From Bradyrhizobium diazoefficiens (GTDB taxonomy: Bacteria; Pseudomonadota; Alphaproteobacteria; Rhizobiales; Xanthobacteraceae), in assembly GCF_016616425.1 (NCBI RefSeq), contig NZ_CP067101.1:6758001-6822000 (forward strand): a stretch of DNA of 64,000 bases, read 5' to 3'. The position numbers were made by a program, and so were the translations under genes. Positions 37,656 to 46,133 of this stretch are shown here, one piece after another. Below the pieces are notes generated by a model. The model searched no databases, was not told the DNA's origin, and was given only the letters and a program-made list of their open reading frames with translations. Position 1 is the first letter of the stretch; the number at the start of each line of letters is the position of its first letter.

Positions 37656-39259
37656 CTAAAGCCAATCATTAGTTCGATGAATCCATACCGAGGTATCGAA
37701 TAACCCGGGTGGGCCTTCGTTCAATGCCTCCAAGAACTTCTCGCTTCCCAGCGTGAACTCCTCGCCCAGATCGGCGGCGATCCGACGCAGTCTGCTGCTT
37801 GCTATATTGACTCTGTCAAGTCTGAATTCAGCAATTGAGTTGAATACGGCGGTAAAGACGCAAAGCCGCTTCCACACATCGTCGTCCTCCGATCTCAAAG
37901 CCAAGTCCCTCAGGAAGCCTGTAATCGATAGATCCCCACGCAAGAAGGTTCGGTAGTAAGAGCTGATACCGCAGTAACTCTCGATGCCCTGGAAAGGGAC
38001 CTCAGGTGAAGCCAGCCACAGCGGCCCTCGCAACGAGTTTTGTCGTCTCACCTGCCGAGAACCTTCGTTCCGCATTACGAGGTCATCGAGATATCGCATC
38101 ATCCGCTCGTCGAATTGAGTCCTAGCTCGCTGATCCTTCCGCATCATAATCTCATCAACTCGTATCCATTTGTCCGGGGCTCGCGGTCCCCATTCAATAT
38201 CGGCCCGGCGCAAACTCTCACTCGCGATCACGTGAAGCGGTTCAAACTCCCGTTCCACCGAGTCGCGCAACGGCGTGCTTATATCCATGTTGTAGAGGAT
38301 CGTTCCTGACGGGAGTTGCTGTGCCTTGTCGCCCAAAGCGTTCACGACACTTGCGACAGTTGAATCCGCTTTCGACTCTTTAACCAGTCCTTCTGCCGAC
38401 TGAACCAATTGGCAGTCTACTGTCCAAAAAGTCTTCTCCTTCGTAAGATCGTTAAAAGCAATGTTCGTGCGCTTCCCGTTTTTCTCAACGATGTAAACCG
38501 GCAAGGTCTTCATGCGTTCGCGCAATTCACTGGGAAGCAAGGCATCTTGTGCATTAGAAAAGCCGAACGGGACTAGCATAATTGCGTTGTTCGCTGCCCA
38601 GGTAAGCGAATACTTTTCTTCTCGCACAAGACGGTCGATTTCGTTCTTCACGTGATCTACGTACAACCCGTACAAATTCGAGATTAGAGCGTCTCGTTCA
38701 GGAGTAGCTTCGAGCGTCGATCTAGCCACGTTAGTCTTGGGGGCAGTTGGACCGCGTGCGTTCGCAAGTGCGATTAAGGAGCGCGCCGTTAAACCTGGCG
38801 TGCCGAAGACGACTGCCACGCCCTCGACGCACGTACAGGGGAGGCTCGGTGTCTTCTCCCGCCCGGGCAAGACGTTAGCGATTGTCCAATCGCGGTATGA
38901 GGGCGACCAGCGAACTGCATAGGCAAATTCGAGGCCCGGGATATCACGAGAGATTACCTTGTACTGCGGCTGATCGCCGCCGATGCTCAGGCCTGCCTCC
39001 TGAAGATACGAGGCTACTGCTTCCGCAACCGAAGCATGACCAACTTTAGCAGGAGCGTCATCGTCGATCTTAACCGTTACTTGGCAACGTGGTACGACCA
39101 CCCATTGCCGCATGATATCGAGAACGGAACCAAGCCTCGCGGTGGACCGCACCTTGAGTCGAACCTGTGTGCCATGAGGGGCTAGAATGGCGGCTTCGGC
39201 GTCGCGAGATTTATCCAGAAGTCGTACTAGATATTTTCCATGCACAGACCGCAGCGAAA
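37656..39259 (-). CDS. 3' part of the split HD/Hsp90-like ATPase
   Basis: Open frame holding the middle and C-terminal domains, about 534 residues downstream of the shift. It begins in the Hsp90-like ATPase-to-middle-domain junction (SVHGKYLVRLLDKSRD). Later segments (SLIALANARGP, ERDALISNLYGLYVDHVKNE, DEIMMRKDQRARTQFDERMM) are helical and of unknown function. The frame stays open to 39500, but there it only overlaps the upstream half. No independent ribosome-binding site is obvious, so separate translation is doubtful. Confidence 0.6.
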
Positions 39260-40753
39260 TTTCCGAGCTTTCTCTTCGAGTGGGGAGCACGTGGTTATCT
39301 CCACCTCGTCCGAAACCATGAATGCCGATAAAACGCCGATTCCGAAGCGACTTATTGCAGAGAAACTTGGGTGCGCTTCTTTGAATTTCTGATCTTGGTA
39401 TCGCGACGAACCAACCTTGAGCAGGTGGTTTTCGATTATTTCCTGGGTCATACCAGTTCCGTTGTCGGTAACTGTCAGAACCCTTGAACCACTGTTCCAC
39501 TCCACTGCTAAATGACCGGTTCCCCTCTTTCTGGTCTCGTCTTCTTGAAGACGGATCGCATCCAATCCGTTCTGCGCGAGCTCTCGCAGCACAACACCAG
39601 TGTCATTGTAGAGGGTGTGACCGATCAGGAGGTCAAGTATCTTATCTTGGTCAAGATCAAACGAATAGGTTTCCTTTAGAAATCCCTCGGTTTCGATTTG
39701 ATCATCAGCAATTCGTCGCCAAATGAACGAATGTTTAGCGGCCTTAGCCTTCCGTGATTTCTCCGACCACTCGTGGCACTTGCGAATCTCCTTAGTGGCG
39801 TAGGCTAAGAAGGAGGTCAGCCCGAAAAACCCATTCTCCTCGGTGAACGTCGCGTGGACTTCGATCGTGTCCTTGGGCGCCTTAGGATCGGGTAAGCGCT
39901 CCTCATTCAAGCCCATCCTGGGCATCACGCGGCGTACGGCGTTTTGCTTTGCCCATTCGCGCTGACTTATAGGGTCTTTGGGATTGATGATCCGAAATAG
40001 GACGGAAGGCGTCCGGTCCCGACGCATATGAAGCAGATCGGCCGCTCTGAGGATGATCGCGCAGTATTGAATATTGGCCGTCTCGCCATCGGATGAGCCG
40101 TACGGCTGCACGATTTTGTATTTTGTCAAATTATCTAGATCATCCAGATGGTGGCTTTCCGCGATGAGGGCCAAGTCTCTGCGTAGTGTTGGATCCAGAT
40201 TTGAAAGGACGCGCTGCACTTCTGCTACAGCAGTATCCGATACACCGAGTGAGGGTGAAACGCTTCCTTCGATCCATTGGCGGACACGTTTTGCGTGATT
40301 GTATCGAACAAACTCTTGGTACAGGAATAGGTCACTCTCTTTCTGCTCCAACTCGCTGACGCGCGCTTTGTACTCGGCTGATTGTGGACCAGCAAAGAGG
40401 ACGTCTGAACAGAAAGAAGCGAACGAGGACTGGTCACGGCGCTCAAACTCATCTTTCGTAACGAGCATTCCCATGTCGTGGAAATAGATGGAAAGGGTAA
40501 TTAGGAACCAATCCGCATCCGACATCACCTTCTTGGTGTCATCGTCGACAAGCCAATCGGCCAACTTAAGCACCTCGTCGATGTGCGAGATGTCGTGCTT
40601 GGAATATTCTTCAAAGAAGCCATACTTCCCAATTTGAGATAACAGATCAGCAGTAGTTCTCTTAATTTCAGCCAGGCTGACTCCGAAACCCTCATAAGCA
40701 GTTGCGGCTGCCGCACGTTGCTCGGGATAAGAATCTAAAGTCACGTCCGCCAT
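39227..40753 (-). CDS. 5' part of the split HD/Hsp90-like ATPase
   Basis: 508 residues from ATG 40753 to the premature stop at 39227. The N-terminal two-thirds is helical and includes the paired histidines of KHDISHIDEVL, an HD dyad in IYFHDMGMLV and ESHHLDDL, consistent with an HD-type phosphohydrolase or its relic. The last third is a complete Hsp90/GHKL nucleotide-binding core. The final residues after KARK (FRCGLCMENI) are out of frame and not native. If translated alone it could still bind ATP. Confidence 0.7.
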   Translation of the reverse strand: MADVTLDSYPEQRAAAATAYEGFGVSLAEIKRTTADLLSQIGKYGFFEEYSKHDISHIDEVLKLADWLVDDDTKKVMSDADWFLITLSIYFHDMGMLVTKDEFERRDQSSFASFCSDVLFAGPQSAEYKARVSELEQKESDLFLYQEFVRYNHAKRVRQWIEGSVSPSLGVSDTAVAEVQRVLSNLDPTLRRDLALIAESHHLDDLDNLTKYKIVQPYGSSDGETANIQYCAIILRAADLLHMRRDRTPSVLFRIINPKDPISQREWAKQNAVRRVMPRMGLNEERLPDPKAPKDTIEVHATFTEENGFFGLTSFLAYATKEIRKCHEWSEKSRKAKAAKHSFIWRRIADDQIETEGFLKETYSFDLDQDKILDLLIGHTLYNDTGVVLRELAQNGLDAIRLQEDETRKRGTGHLAVEWNSGSRVLTVTDNGTGMTQEIIENHLLKVGSSRYQDQKFKEAHPSFSAISRFGIGVLSAFMVSDEVEITTCSPLEEKARKFRCGLCMENI

Positions 40754-41243
40754 ATCGGTCTCCCCCATTCTTGTCCGGAATCCGGAGCAAGCCGCCGTCC
40801 CACCGGATTGTGTATCCAAGGCACGGATTTTGCCCCGCTGAATCAGGCCGGTATTGGTTGTAGCTCAAACTCAATATGTCCGCTCGCGTGTGGGAAGCGG
40901 ACAGTCCGTATTGTTGTGGACAGCAAGCAAGGACAATTGCGTTCACCAGCGCAGCTGAAATGGGCGATATTTCAATTCCTTGCCAGACTGACAGCCTCTC
41001 CCCTGCGGAAGTTCAAGTACTTGTGGGTAAGTTGTTCAGAGTTTCCCGATTTGCTGCTCAAGCAGTCCATTCCTGCGGCGACAGTAGCGGCTGCTCAACG
41101 TCATGAACTATCTCGAACGCTTCACCTCAATACAAATCTCGTCTACAAAACAAACTCTCGCGAAGCCAAATTCGTTAGGTTTTTCAAAGATGAACTGGGG
41201 CGGTGGTAGTACCCACCCAACTGTACCGGTCTTGCCAATGGGC
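40754..41243. other. Upstream region of the island gene and right island edge
   Basis: 490 bases, AT-richer than the core genome, between the split ATPase gene and the HTH regulator gene (the latter's 3' end). It must contain the ATPase promoter on the minus strand. Small plus-strand open frames overlap here but lack good starts. No integrase, tRNA or direct repeat marking an attachment site was recognised. Confidence 0.4.
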
Positions 41244-41543
41244 CTAGAATTGCTTCCCAGCAATAATCTCCTGCAACGTCGCCACATGCCGGGCGAACGC
41301 GCCGCGGCCCGCGGCGGTAGCGGTCACCGTCGTCTGCGGCTTCTTGCCGACGAAGGCTTTGTCGACCGAGACGTAGCCGGCCTTGGCCAGCGTCTCGATA
41401 TGCGCGCCGAGATTGCCGTCGGTCGCGCCGGTCAGCTTCTTCAGCCGCGAGAATTCCAGCCCTACCGAGGCCGGCAGCGCGTTCAGCGCCGCCATGATCT
41501 TGAGCCGCAACGGCTGGTGGATGATGTCGTCGAGTTCGGCCAT
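41244..41543 (-). CDS. Winged-helix transcriptional regulator (ArsR/HTH_34-like)
   Basis: A 99-residue DNA-binding protein. It opens AELDDIIHQPLRLKIMAAL, then the helix-turn-helix FSRLKKLTGATDGNLGAHIETLAKAGYV and a wing (GKKPQTTVTATAAGRGAF). This is the small regulator class often co-transcribed with membrane proteins. It ends an operon with two membrane-protein genes (start about five bases inside the preceding gene's end). A perfect palindrome at 42807-42820 upstream of the operon is a candidate operator. Confidence 0.85.
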   Translation of the reverse strand: MAELDDIIHQPLRLKIMAALNALPASVGLEFSRLKKLTGATDGNLGAHIETLAKAGYVSVDKAFVGKKPQTTVTATAAGRGAFARHVATLQEIIAGKQF

Positions 41544-41547
41544 CGCC

Positions 41548-42099
41548 TCAAATCCGACGCATCCAGAGGCCGCCAGCAATCAACCCGCCGCCATGTGCCA
41601 CCGCCATCCACAACAGGAAGGCCGCACCGGCATAGTAGTAGCCGATCAGCGTCAAGGCGATCGTGCAGATGGCAATCGCGATGAAGGCGTAACCGAACCA
41701 GAGGCCAGCAATCGCATAGAACAGCATCCCATAGAGGGCCCAGAACACGGTCATCTGCCGCGGCCCGAAATGGCCAAGCACGACCGAGCAGAACACGCCG
41801 AATGCGATGATGAGCAGGAAGGTGGTCAATGAACGGATCGGGAAACGAGGGGTGCCGGAGCGACGATTGATGAAGACGCCCATAGTAACGCTGATCGCAA
41901 GACCGAAGAGATTGGTGACCGTCCAGATCGTGTAGCCCTGACGCGGCCAGGCGTAGTTGGCGGTGTACGCAGCAAACAGCAACACGCCCCACGTGACGAC
42001 GATGACGCTGGCAATCTGGTAGATCCGCGACTGGCGGACGCGCTGGACCACGTCGTTGATATCTTCCAGCGCTGCGCTGGCTTGTTGGCTGTCGATCAT
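41548..42099 (-). CDS. Hypothetical membrane protein
   Basis: A 183-residue inner-membrane protein. The N-terminal 40 residues are cytosolic and polar (SQQASAALEDINDVVQRVRQ), then five hydrophobic helices follow (IASVIVVTWGVLLFAAYTAN; WTVTNLFGLAISVTMGVF; LTTFLLIIAFGVFCSVVLG; WALYGMLFYAIAGLWFGY; IAIAICTIALTLIGYYYAG and the last AVAHGGGLIAGGLWMRR). No family is recognised. Its ATG overlaps the stop of the upstream YciB-like gene (ATGA), and the HTH regulator gene follows with overlapping ends. The regulator may respond to whatever this protein senses or transports. Confidence 0.75.
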   Translation of the reverse strand: MIDSQQASAALEDINDVVQRVRQSRIYQIASVIVVTWGVLLFAAYTANYAWPRQGYTIWTVTNLFGLAISVTMGVFINRRSGTPRFPIRSLTTFLLIIAFGVFCSVVLGHFGPRQMTVFWALYGMLFYAIAGLWFGYAFIAIAICTIALTLIGYYYAGAAFLLWMAVAHGGGLIAGGLWMRRI

Positions 42100-42704
42100 G
42101 ACCGCACTCCGCTCTGCTCGGCCAGCCTGGTGGAAACCGTTGACGCGTCTGGTCGGCTCCGACGACGCGCAACCGCAATGCTGCGCATGGTCGCGTATCC
42201 GACCAAGAACAGGACGAGCTTGCTCGCGATGCCCCAGATCGACATGATCGCCGACCACATCACCACGCTGAAGTTGAGGGCAACGATCAGGTTGAGGGCT
42301 GCCGAAAAGAACATCAGGCCCGACCAGGCGTAACCGAAGATGATCGCGACGTCGGGTATCAGTTCGAGCGCGATCGGCGGCAGATAGCGGTTGATCCATC
42401 CCCGCTTCAGCATCACGATGCCTGCGACCACATAGATCACGCTCGGCTTGATCATCACGAAGCGCGGATCGTGGGTCAGCAGCGTGACGGTGCCGGCGCC
42501 GAGCACCAGGAACAGGCTCATCCACTGCATGGTGTCGATCGGCTTGCCGCGCGCGAGCTGCCAGCCGATCTGGGTGATCCCGAGCGCCATGCCGAGCACC
42601 ACAGCCAGAGTGACATTGTGCGTCAGGAGATAGAGCACAAGAAAAAACAGCGTCGCCGCCATGTCGAGCAACAGCAGCCTGCTGGCTTCGAACAGATTCC
42701 TCAC
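42096..42704 (-). CDS. YciB/IspZ-like septation-protein family membrane protein
   Basis: A 202-residue protein with five or six membrane helices (LLLLDMAATLFFLVLYLL, VVLGMALGITQIGWQL, MSLFLVLGAGTVTLLTHD, VIYVVAGIVMLKRGWI, VAIIFGYAWSGLMFFSAAL, WSAIMSIWGIASKLVLFL). The segment THDPRFVMIKPSVIYV followed by NRYLPP is typical of YciB/intracellular septation protein A, which affects cell-envelope shape. The start is the GTG at 42704 because GGAGG lies five bases ahead; TTG 42716 is weaker. It is the first gene of a three-gene operon divergent from xseA. Confidence 0.75.
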   Translation of the reverse strand: MRNLFEASRLLLLDMAATLFFLVLYLLTHNVTLAVVLGMALGITQIGWQLARGKPIDTMQWMSLFLVLGAGTVTLLTHDPRFVMIKPSVIYVVAGIVMLKRGWINRYLPPIALELIPDVAIIFGYAWSGLMFFSAALNLIVALNFSVVMWSAIMSIWGIASKLVLFLVGYATMRSIAVARRRSRPDASTVSTRLAEQSGVRS

Positions 42705-42806
42705 GCGATCCTCCAATATCCCTAATGTGGGCCCCGGCTGAACGCATCAGCGCGATCGGCAGCGGTTAGGCATTGCATGTTGGGCGCCCCAAGATAGCTC
42801 TATATT

Positions 42807-42820
42807 ACAGAGTACTCTGT
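42807..42820. promoter_or_regulatory. Perfect palindrome ACAGAGTACTCTGT, candidate operator
   Basis: A 14-bp perfect palindrome next to TATATT (42801-42806) lies between the divergent YciB-like operon and xseA. Its position over a likely promoter, and the HTH gene in the operon, make autoregulation plausible. Confidence 0.5.
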
Positions 42821-42881
42821 CGATCAATCCCGGGATTGGCGCCGCGCCGTGAAAATCCTTAACGTCGGATCCGACCCCAAA

Positions 42882-44522
42882 ATGCCGAATCGTTTGCCGA
42901 TGCCGCCTGCGGAACCACTGCTCAACGCCCCCGAATTCACCGTTTCCGAGCTCTCGCTGTCCCTGAAACGGACGGTCGAGGACGCCTTTGGCCATGTCCG
43001 GGTCCGCGGCGAGATCTCGGGCTTTCGCGGGCCGCACTCGTCCGGGCATTGCTATTTCGCGCTCAAGGACGAGAGCGCCAAGATCGAGGCGGTGATCTGG
43101 AAGGGCGTGCACGGCCGGATGCGCTTCAAGCCCCAGGAAGGGCTCGAGGTCATCGCCACCGGCAAGCTCACGACCTATCCGGGCTCCTCCAAGTACCAGA
43201 TCGTGATCGAGGCGCTGGAGCCGGCCGGCATCGGCGCGCTCATGGCGCTGATGGAGGAGCGCAAGAAGAAGCTCGCCGCCGAGGGCCTGTTCGACGAGGC
43301 ACGCAAGCAGCTCTTGCCCTGGCTGCCGGAGGTGATCGGCGTCGTGACCTCGCCGACCGGCGCCGTGATCCGCGACATCCTGCACCGGCTGGAGGACCGC
43401 TTTCCCCGCCGCGTGCTGGTGTGGCCGGTCAGGGTGCAGGGCGAAGGTTCGGCCGAGCAGGTCGCGGCCGCGATCCGCGGCTTCAACGCGATTGCCCCGG
43501 GCGGCAAGATTCCGCGGCCCGACGTCCTGATCGTCGCGCGCGGCGGCGGCTCGCTGGAGGATCTCTGGTCGTTCAACGAGGAGATCGTGGTGCGCGCGGC
43601 AGCCGAGAGCATGATCCCGCTGATCTCGGCGGTGGGGCACGAGACCGACATCACGCTGATCGATTTCGTCGCCGACAAGCGTGCGCCGACACCGACGGCT
43701 GCGGCCGAGATGGCTGTGCCGGTACGCGGCGAATTGTTCGTCGAGGTCGCCGATCTCGCCCGCCGCACCCGCGCCTGCTGGCAGCGCGGTCATGAAATCC
43801 GGCGCAACGAGCTGCGCGCCGCCGCGCGCGCGCTGCCGGGGGCCGGCGACCTGCTGGCGATTCCGCGGCAGCGGCTGGATTCGGCGGGCGCGTCCCTGCC
43901 CCGCGGCCTCAAGGCCAACACGCACGCGCATTTCCGCAGGTTTACCGCCGCCGGCGCCAAGCTGACGCTGCGGGTGCTGCACGGCCAGATCGCGCAGGCA
44001 GATCACCGCCTCACCGTGTGCGGTGAACGGCTTGGTCTCTCGGCGCGATCGCTCTTGCGGCGGCGGCGCGACCGCTTTGCCGGGCTGGAGGTGCGCTTGC
44101 GCGCCTCAAAGCTCTCCAATGCGCAGGCGCAGCGCAACGCAATTGCCCGCCAGCGCGAGCGCACGCACCGCCTTGGCGAGCGTGCCAGCCGCGCGCTCGT
44201 CACCTTGCTGCAGCGGTTAGAGGCCCGCATCGAGAACAGCGGCAAGCTGCTGTCCGCGCTGTCCTATCGCAGCGTGCTCGCACGTGGCTTTGCGCTGGTG
44301 CGGGATGAAGCCGGCCATCCGCTGCATGCGGCGGACAGCGTCGGTCCGAACGCACGGCTCGAGATTGAGTTTGCGGATGGACGTGTTGCAGCGACCGCGG
44401 ACGCTGATCGCCCGGCCCCGACGGCAAAGCGCGCGCCATCGCAGCCGAAGCCCGCCGCGCAGGAGACAAAGCCCGCACCGAAACGCGTGGCCAAGCCGGT
44501 GGATCAGGGCAGTTTGTTCTGA
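42882..44522 (+). CDS. xseA: Exodeoxyribonuclease VII large subunit
   Basis: Catalytic subunit of the single-strand-specific exonuclease ExoVII, about 546 residues. An N-terminal OB-fold ([21 protein letters not shown]...[24 protein letters not shown]) is followed by the catalytic region ([64 protein letters not shown]), long coiled-coil helices and a Lys/Pro-rich tail. Either ATG 42882 or GTG 42849 could start it; neither has a strong ribosome site. No xseB lies in the window. Confidence 0.93.
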   Translation: MPNRLPMPPAEPLLNAPEFTVSELSLSLKRTVEDAFGHVRVRGEISGFRGPHSSGHCYFALKDESAKIEAVIWKGVHGRMRFKPQEGLEVIATGKLTTYPGSSKYQIVIEALEPAGIGALMALMEERKKKLAAEGLFDEARKQLLPWLPEVIGVVTSPTGAVIRDILHRLEDRFPRRVLVWPVRVQGEGSAEQVAAAIRGFNAIAPGGKIPRPDVLIVARGGGSLEDLWSFNEEIVVRAAAESMIPLISAVGHETDITLIDFVADKRAPTPTAAAEMAVPVRGELFVEVADLARRTRACWQRGHEIRRNELRAAARALPGAGDLLAIPRQRLDSAGASLPRGLKANTHAHFRRFTAAGAKLTLRVLHGQIAQADHRLTVCGERLGLSARSLLRRRRDRFAGLEVRLRASKLSNAQAQRNAIARQRERTHRLGERASRALVTLLQRLEARIENSGKLLSALSYRSVLARGFALVRDEAGHPLHAADSVGPNARLEIEFADGRVAATADADRPAPTAKRAPSQPKPAAQETKPAPKRVAKPVDQGSLF

Positions 44523-44546
44523 GGGCGCGCGCGCTCCACCATCGGT

Positions 44547-44840
44547 GTCATTCCCCGCCTTGTGCGCAATAGCGCACTGGAGCGGGGAATCTACGCCGCA
44601 GCTTCTCGACTCAATCCCTGCCGTCTCGGAGTACTGGATCGCCCAGTCAAGGCCCTACGATATGCACACTTCTGATTCGAACTTCTTGGTGGGCGAGACG
44701 AAAACGTGAGTCGTCAGAGTCACTTGCTTCGGCTGTGACGACATTGGATTGCCGAAGGCAGGCATTCGGCTAAGCCATTGAAGATGATTCTGTTTTTGAG
44801 ATGTGTGAATCTAATAGAGTCAAGGCCGGGCGATGACAGC
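44547..44840 (+). repeat. Intergenic palindromic repeat, interrupted
   Basis: Left part GTCATTCCCCGCC...GGATCGCCC and right part GGGCGATGACAGC align, in order, with the reverse complement of the uninterrupted element at 63691-63796 (for example CTTCTCGACTCAATC against CTTCTCGGCTCAATC, and GTACTGGATCGCCC against ATACTGGATCGTCC). The inserted block lies exactly in the loop of the second hairpin. Confidence 0.75.
44655..44827. mobile_element. MITE-like insertion (163 bp) with 10-bp target duplication
   Basis: AGTCAAGGCC occurs at 44645-44654 and again at 44818-44827, flanking 163 bases. The ends of those 163 bases are imperfect inverted repeats: CTACGATATGCACACTTCT inside the left edge and CTATTAGATTCACACATCT read inward from the right, 14 of 19 matching. 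It has no coding capacity. Removing it and one duplicate restores the surrounding palindrome. The mobilising transposase is unknown. Confidence 0.65.
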
Positions 44841-44903
44841 GAGCATGGGGCACGAGCGTGCCACGGACTCGTCATTGCAATGACGACTTGGAGACAGAAT
44901 GCC

Positions 44904-45053
44904 CTAGCGACAGGACAATCCCGCGTCGATCGTGGTCCAGAAGCCGCAATGTTCCGGCGCCAGCATTCGCGCGCCGGCGTGGGCTTCGAACAGGAAGACC
45001 GCGCCGGTGAAGACGAGCAGCGCGGCGGAGAACAGGACGATGCGGTTGCGCAT
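44904..45053 (-). CDS. Small membrane or exported peptide (49 residues)
   Basis: Encodes 49 residues starting MRNRIVLFSAALLVFTGAVF, a single hydrophobic helix that may be a signal peptide or anchor, then a short polar part with two cysteines (APEHCGFW, GLSCR). Codon use is GC-rich at third positions and looks coding. The ribosome site is weak, which lowers confidence. I cannot name a family. It is isolated between repeats. Confidence 0.45.
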   Translation of the reverse strand: MRNRIVLFSAALLVFTGAVFLFEAHAGARMLAPEHCGFWTTIDAGLSCR

Positions 45054-45232
45054 GAGGATTGCGTTTAATCGACATCATGGTCGAACTAAGGCGCCGTCAC
45101 GTGCTGAAACCGGCACGCTGCGCGATCCCTGGATTCCCGGTCGGTCATCACGGCGGTGCAGGGCAGCGGTCGATGCGGGGCTGTCCGCCTGACGTTGTTC
45201 CTCGGGCGGCCTCGCCTGAAGCCCGCAGATGT

Positions 45233-45297
45233 AGCCGGCACGAGCGGAGCGACATGCGGGACCTATTGCCCGGATATCGCTTTGCTCATCCGGCCTC
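45233..45297. repeat. Degenerate intergenic repeat
   Basis: GTAGCCGGCACGAGCGGAGC at the left and GCTTTGCTCATCCGG at the right are diverged inverted arms around a CATGCGGGACC...TTGCCCGGATATC core. This resembles the rhizobial repeat family that usually reads CCCGGATG...CATCCGGG. It follows the end of the hydrolase gene. Confidence 0.4.
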
Positions 45298-45308
45298 CCG
45301 GGCCTCCC

Positions 45309-46133
45309 TCACCGCGCAAGCCACTCCGCGACCGCTTTCCGCGACTCCACTCGCGCCTCCGCATCCGCGCCGAGATCGCCGCGCTCGGGCGCGGCGGCCT
45401 CGCTACTGCCGGCAGCTGCCTGCAATCGCGTGTTGGCGCGGTCGAAATCGTGATAGGCGCCGGGATAGACCACGATGCGCGCGAGCGCGCTGCGGCCATG
45501 CGCGCCTTCGACCATCTGGCGGCAGGCCGGCGGAGACGAAATGTCGTCATCGGCGCCGATCAGCACCAGGGTCGGTACCCGCGTGCTCCAACCGAGCCCG
45601 GCGGAAATTCGGCAGTCCGGGTAGAACGCGATTGCGGCGCGGAAATCGGGCGCCAGATCGCGCGCCACACTCTGCGGGCGCACGGCCCAGAGCAGCGCGC
45701 TCGCGCCATTGGCCCAGCCCATGAGGCTAATGCGGCTGCGCGCCACCCAGCTCTGCATCATCAGCCAGGCCCTCGCCGCCGCAATGTCGGCGACGCGTTC
45801 GCGCCGCGCCTTGACGTGCATCTCCTTGACGCGGCATTGCGACCCGAGCTCGCGCGAGCCGTAGCTGTCGGGCAGCAGCACGGCATGGCCGGCCTTGAGC
45901 AGGCGCTCGGCCCAGTCGCGATAGCGCGGCAGGACGGAATCGGAATGGCCGCTGAGGCCGCCGCAACCATGCAGGGCGATCACTGTCGGAAATGGGCCTG
46001 CTCCCGCGGGCTTGTACAGCTGCGCATGGAGGACGCCCGACGCCAGCGGAATGTCGACCGGTTGCGGCGCCGGCGCGGCGCGCGCGGCCGACATCAGGAG
46101 CATTACGAACAGGGCGGTTAGTTGAAGGCGCAT
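45309..46133 (-). CDS. Dienelactone-hydrolase-like exported protein with a lost nucleophile
   Basis: A 274-residue alpha/beta hydrolase with a signal peptide (LTALFVMLLMSAARAAP). The oxyanion region is IALHGCGGLSGH, with the acid/base residues in LIGADDDISSPPACR and PGAYHDFDRA. The nucleophile elbow reads LMGWANGASALLW: where relatives have GWSNG or GxCxG the central residue is Ala (codon GCC). Esterase activity is therefore unlikely unless another residue substitutes. It is divergent from the DUF2093 gene. ATG 46133 is the only good start. Confidence 0.8.
   Translation of the reverse strand: MRLQLTALFVMLLMSAARAAPAPQPVDIPLASGVLHAQLYKPAGAGPFPTVIALHGCGGLSGHSDSVLPRYRDWAERLLKAGHAVLLPDSYGSRELGSQCRVKEMHVKARRERVADIAAARAWLMMQSWVARSRISLMGWANGASALLWAVRPQSVARDLAPDFRAAIAFYPDCRISAGLGWSTRVPTLVLIGADDDISSPPACRQMVEGAHGRSALARIVVYPGAYHDFDRANTRLQAAAGSSEAAAPERGDLGADAEARVESRKAVAEWLAR

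Larger units (their letters stand above)
37656..40753 (-). pseudogene. HD-domain / Hsp90-like (GHKL) ATPase, split by a one-base frameshift
   Basis: Two overlapping minus-strand frames together encode one large protein. The upstream frame (from ATG 40753, GGGGGAG ahead) carries an N-terminal HD-like domain (FHDMGML, residues about 92-93) and an Hsp90-type ATPase: N box LRELAQNGLDAIR (about 391-399), G1 DNGTGM (about 430), G2 FGIGVLSAFM (about 470). It then runs to a stop at 39227. The other frame continues directly with the Hsp90-like middle domain (ISLRSVHGKYLVRLL, APHGTQVRLKVR). Adding one base in the AAATTT run at 39257-39262 joins them into a 1032-residue protein. HD plus Hsp90-like ATPase fusions occur in defence and conflict gene sets; that role is inference. 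Confidence 0.8.
44523..44903. other. Intergenic region holding an interrupted repeat
   Basis: Most of this stretch is an intergenic palindrome (44547-44840) split by a 163-bp insertion at 44655-44817. Beyond it is a perfect 14-bp palindrome GTCATTGCAATGAC (44871-44884). No gene was recognised. Confidence 0.6.

Noticed and set aside
39250..39270. Programmed -1 ribosomal frameshift as explanation for the split ATPase
   Set aside because: No in-frame slippery heptamer of the X XXY YYZ type or A AAA AAG occurs at the junction, and no strong downstream stem was seen; a simple missing base explains it better.
40808..41209. 133-codon plus-strand frame upstream of the split ATPase
   Set aside because: No good start or ribosome site, and its composition does not look coding; it overlaps the likely promoter of the ATPase gene.
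36900..41243. Integrase or tRNA attachment site for the island
   Set aside because: No tRNA-like sequence, integrase frame or flanking direct repeat could be found by eye.
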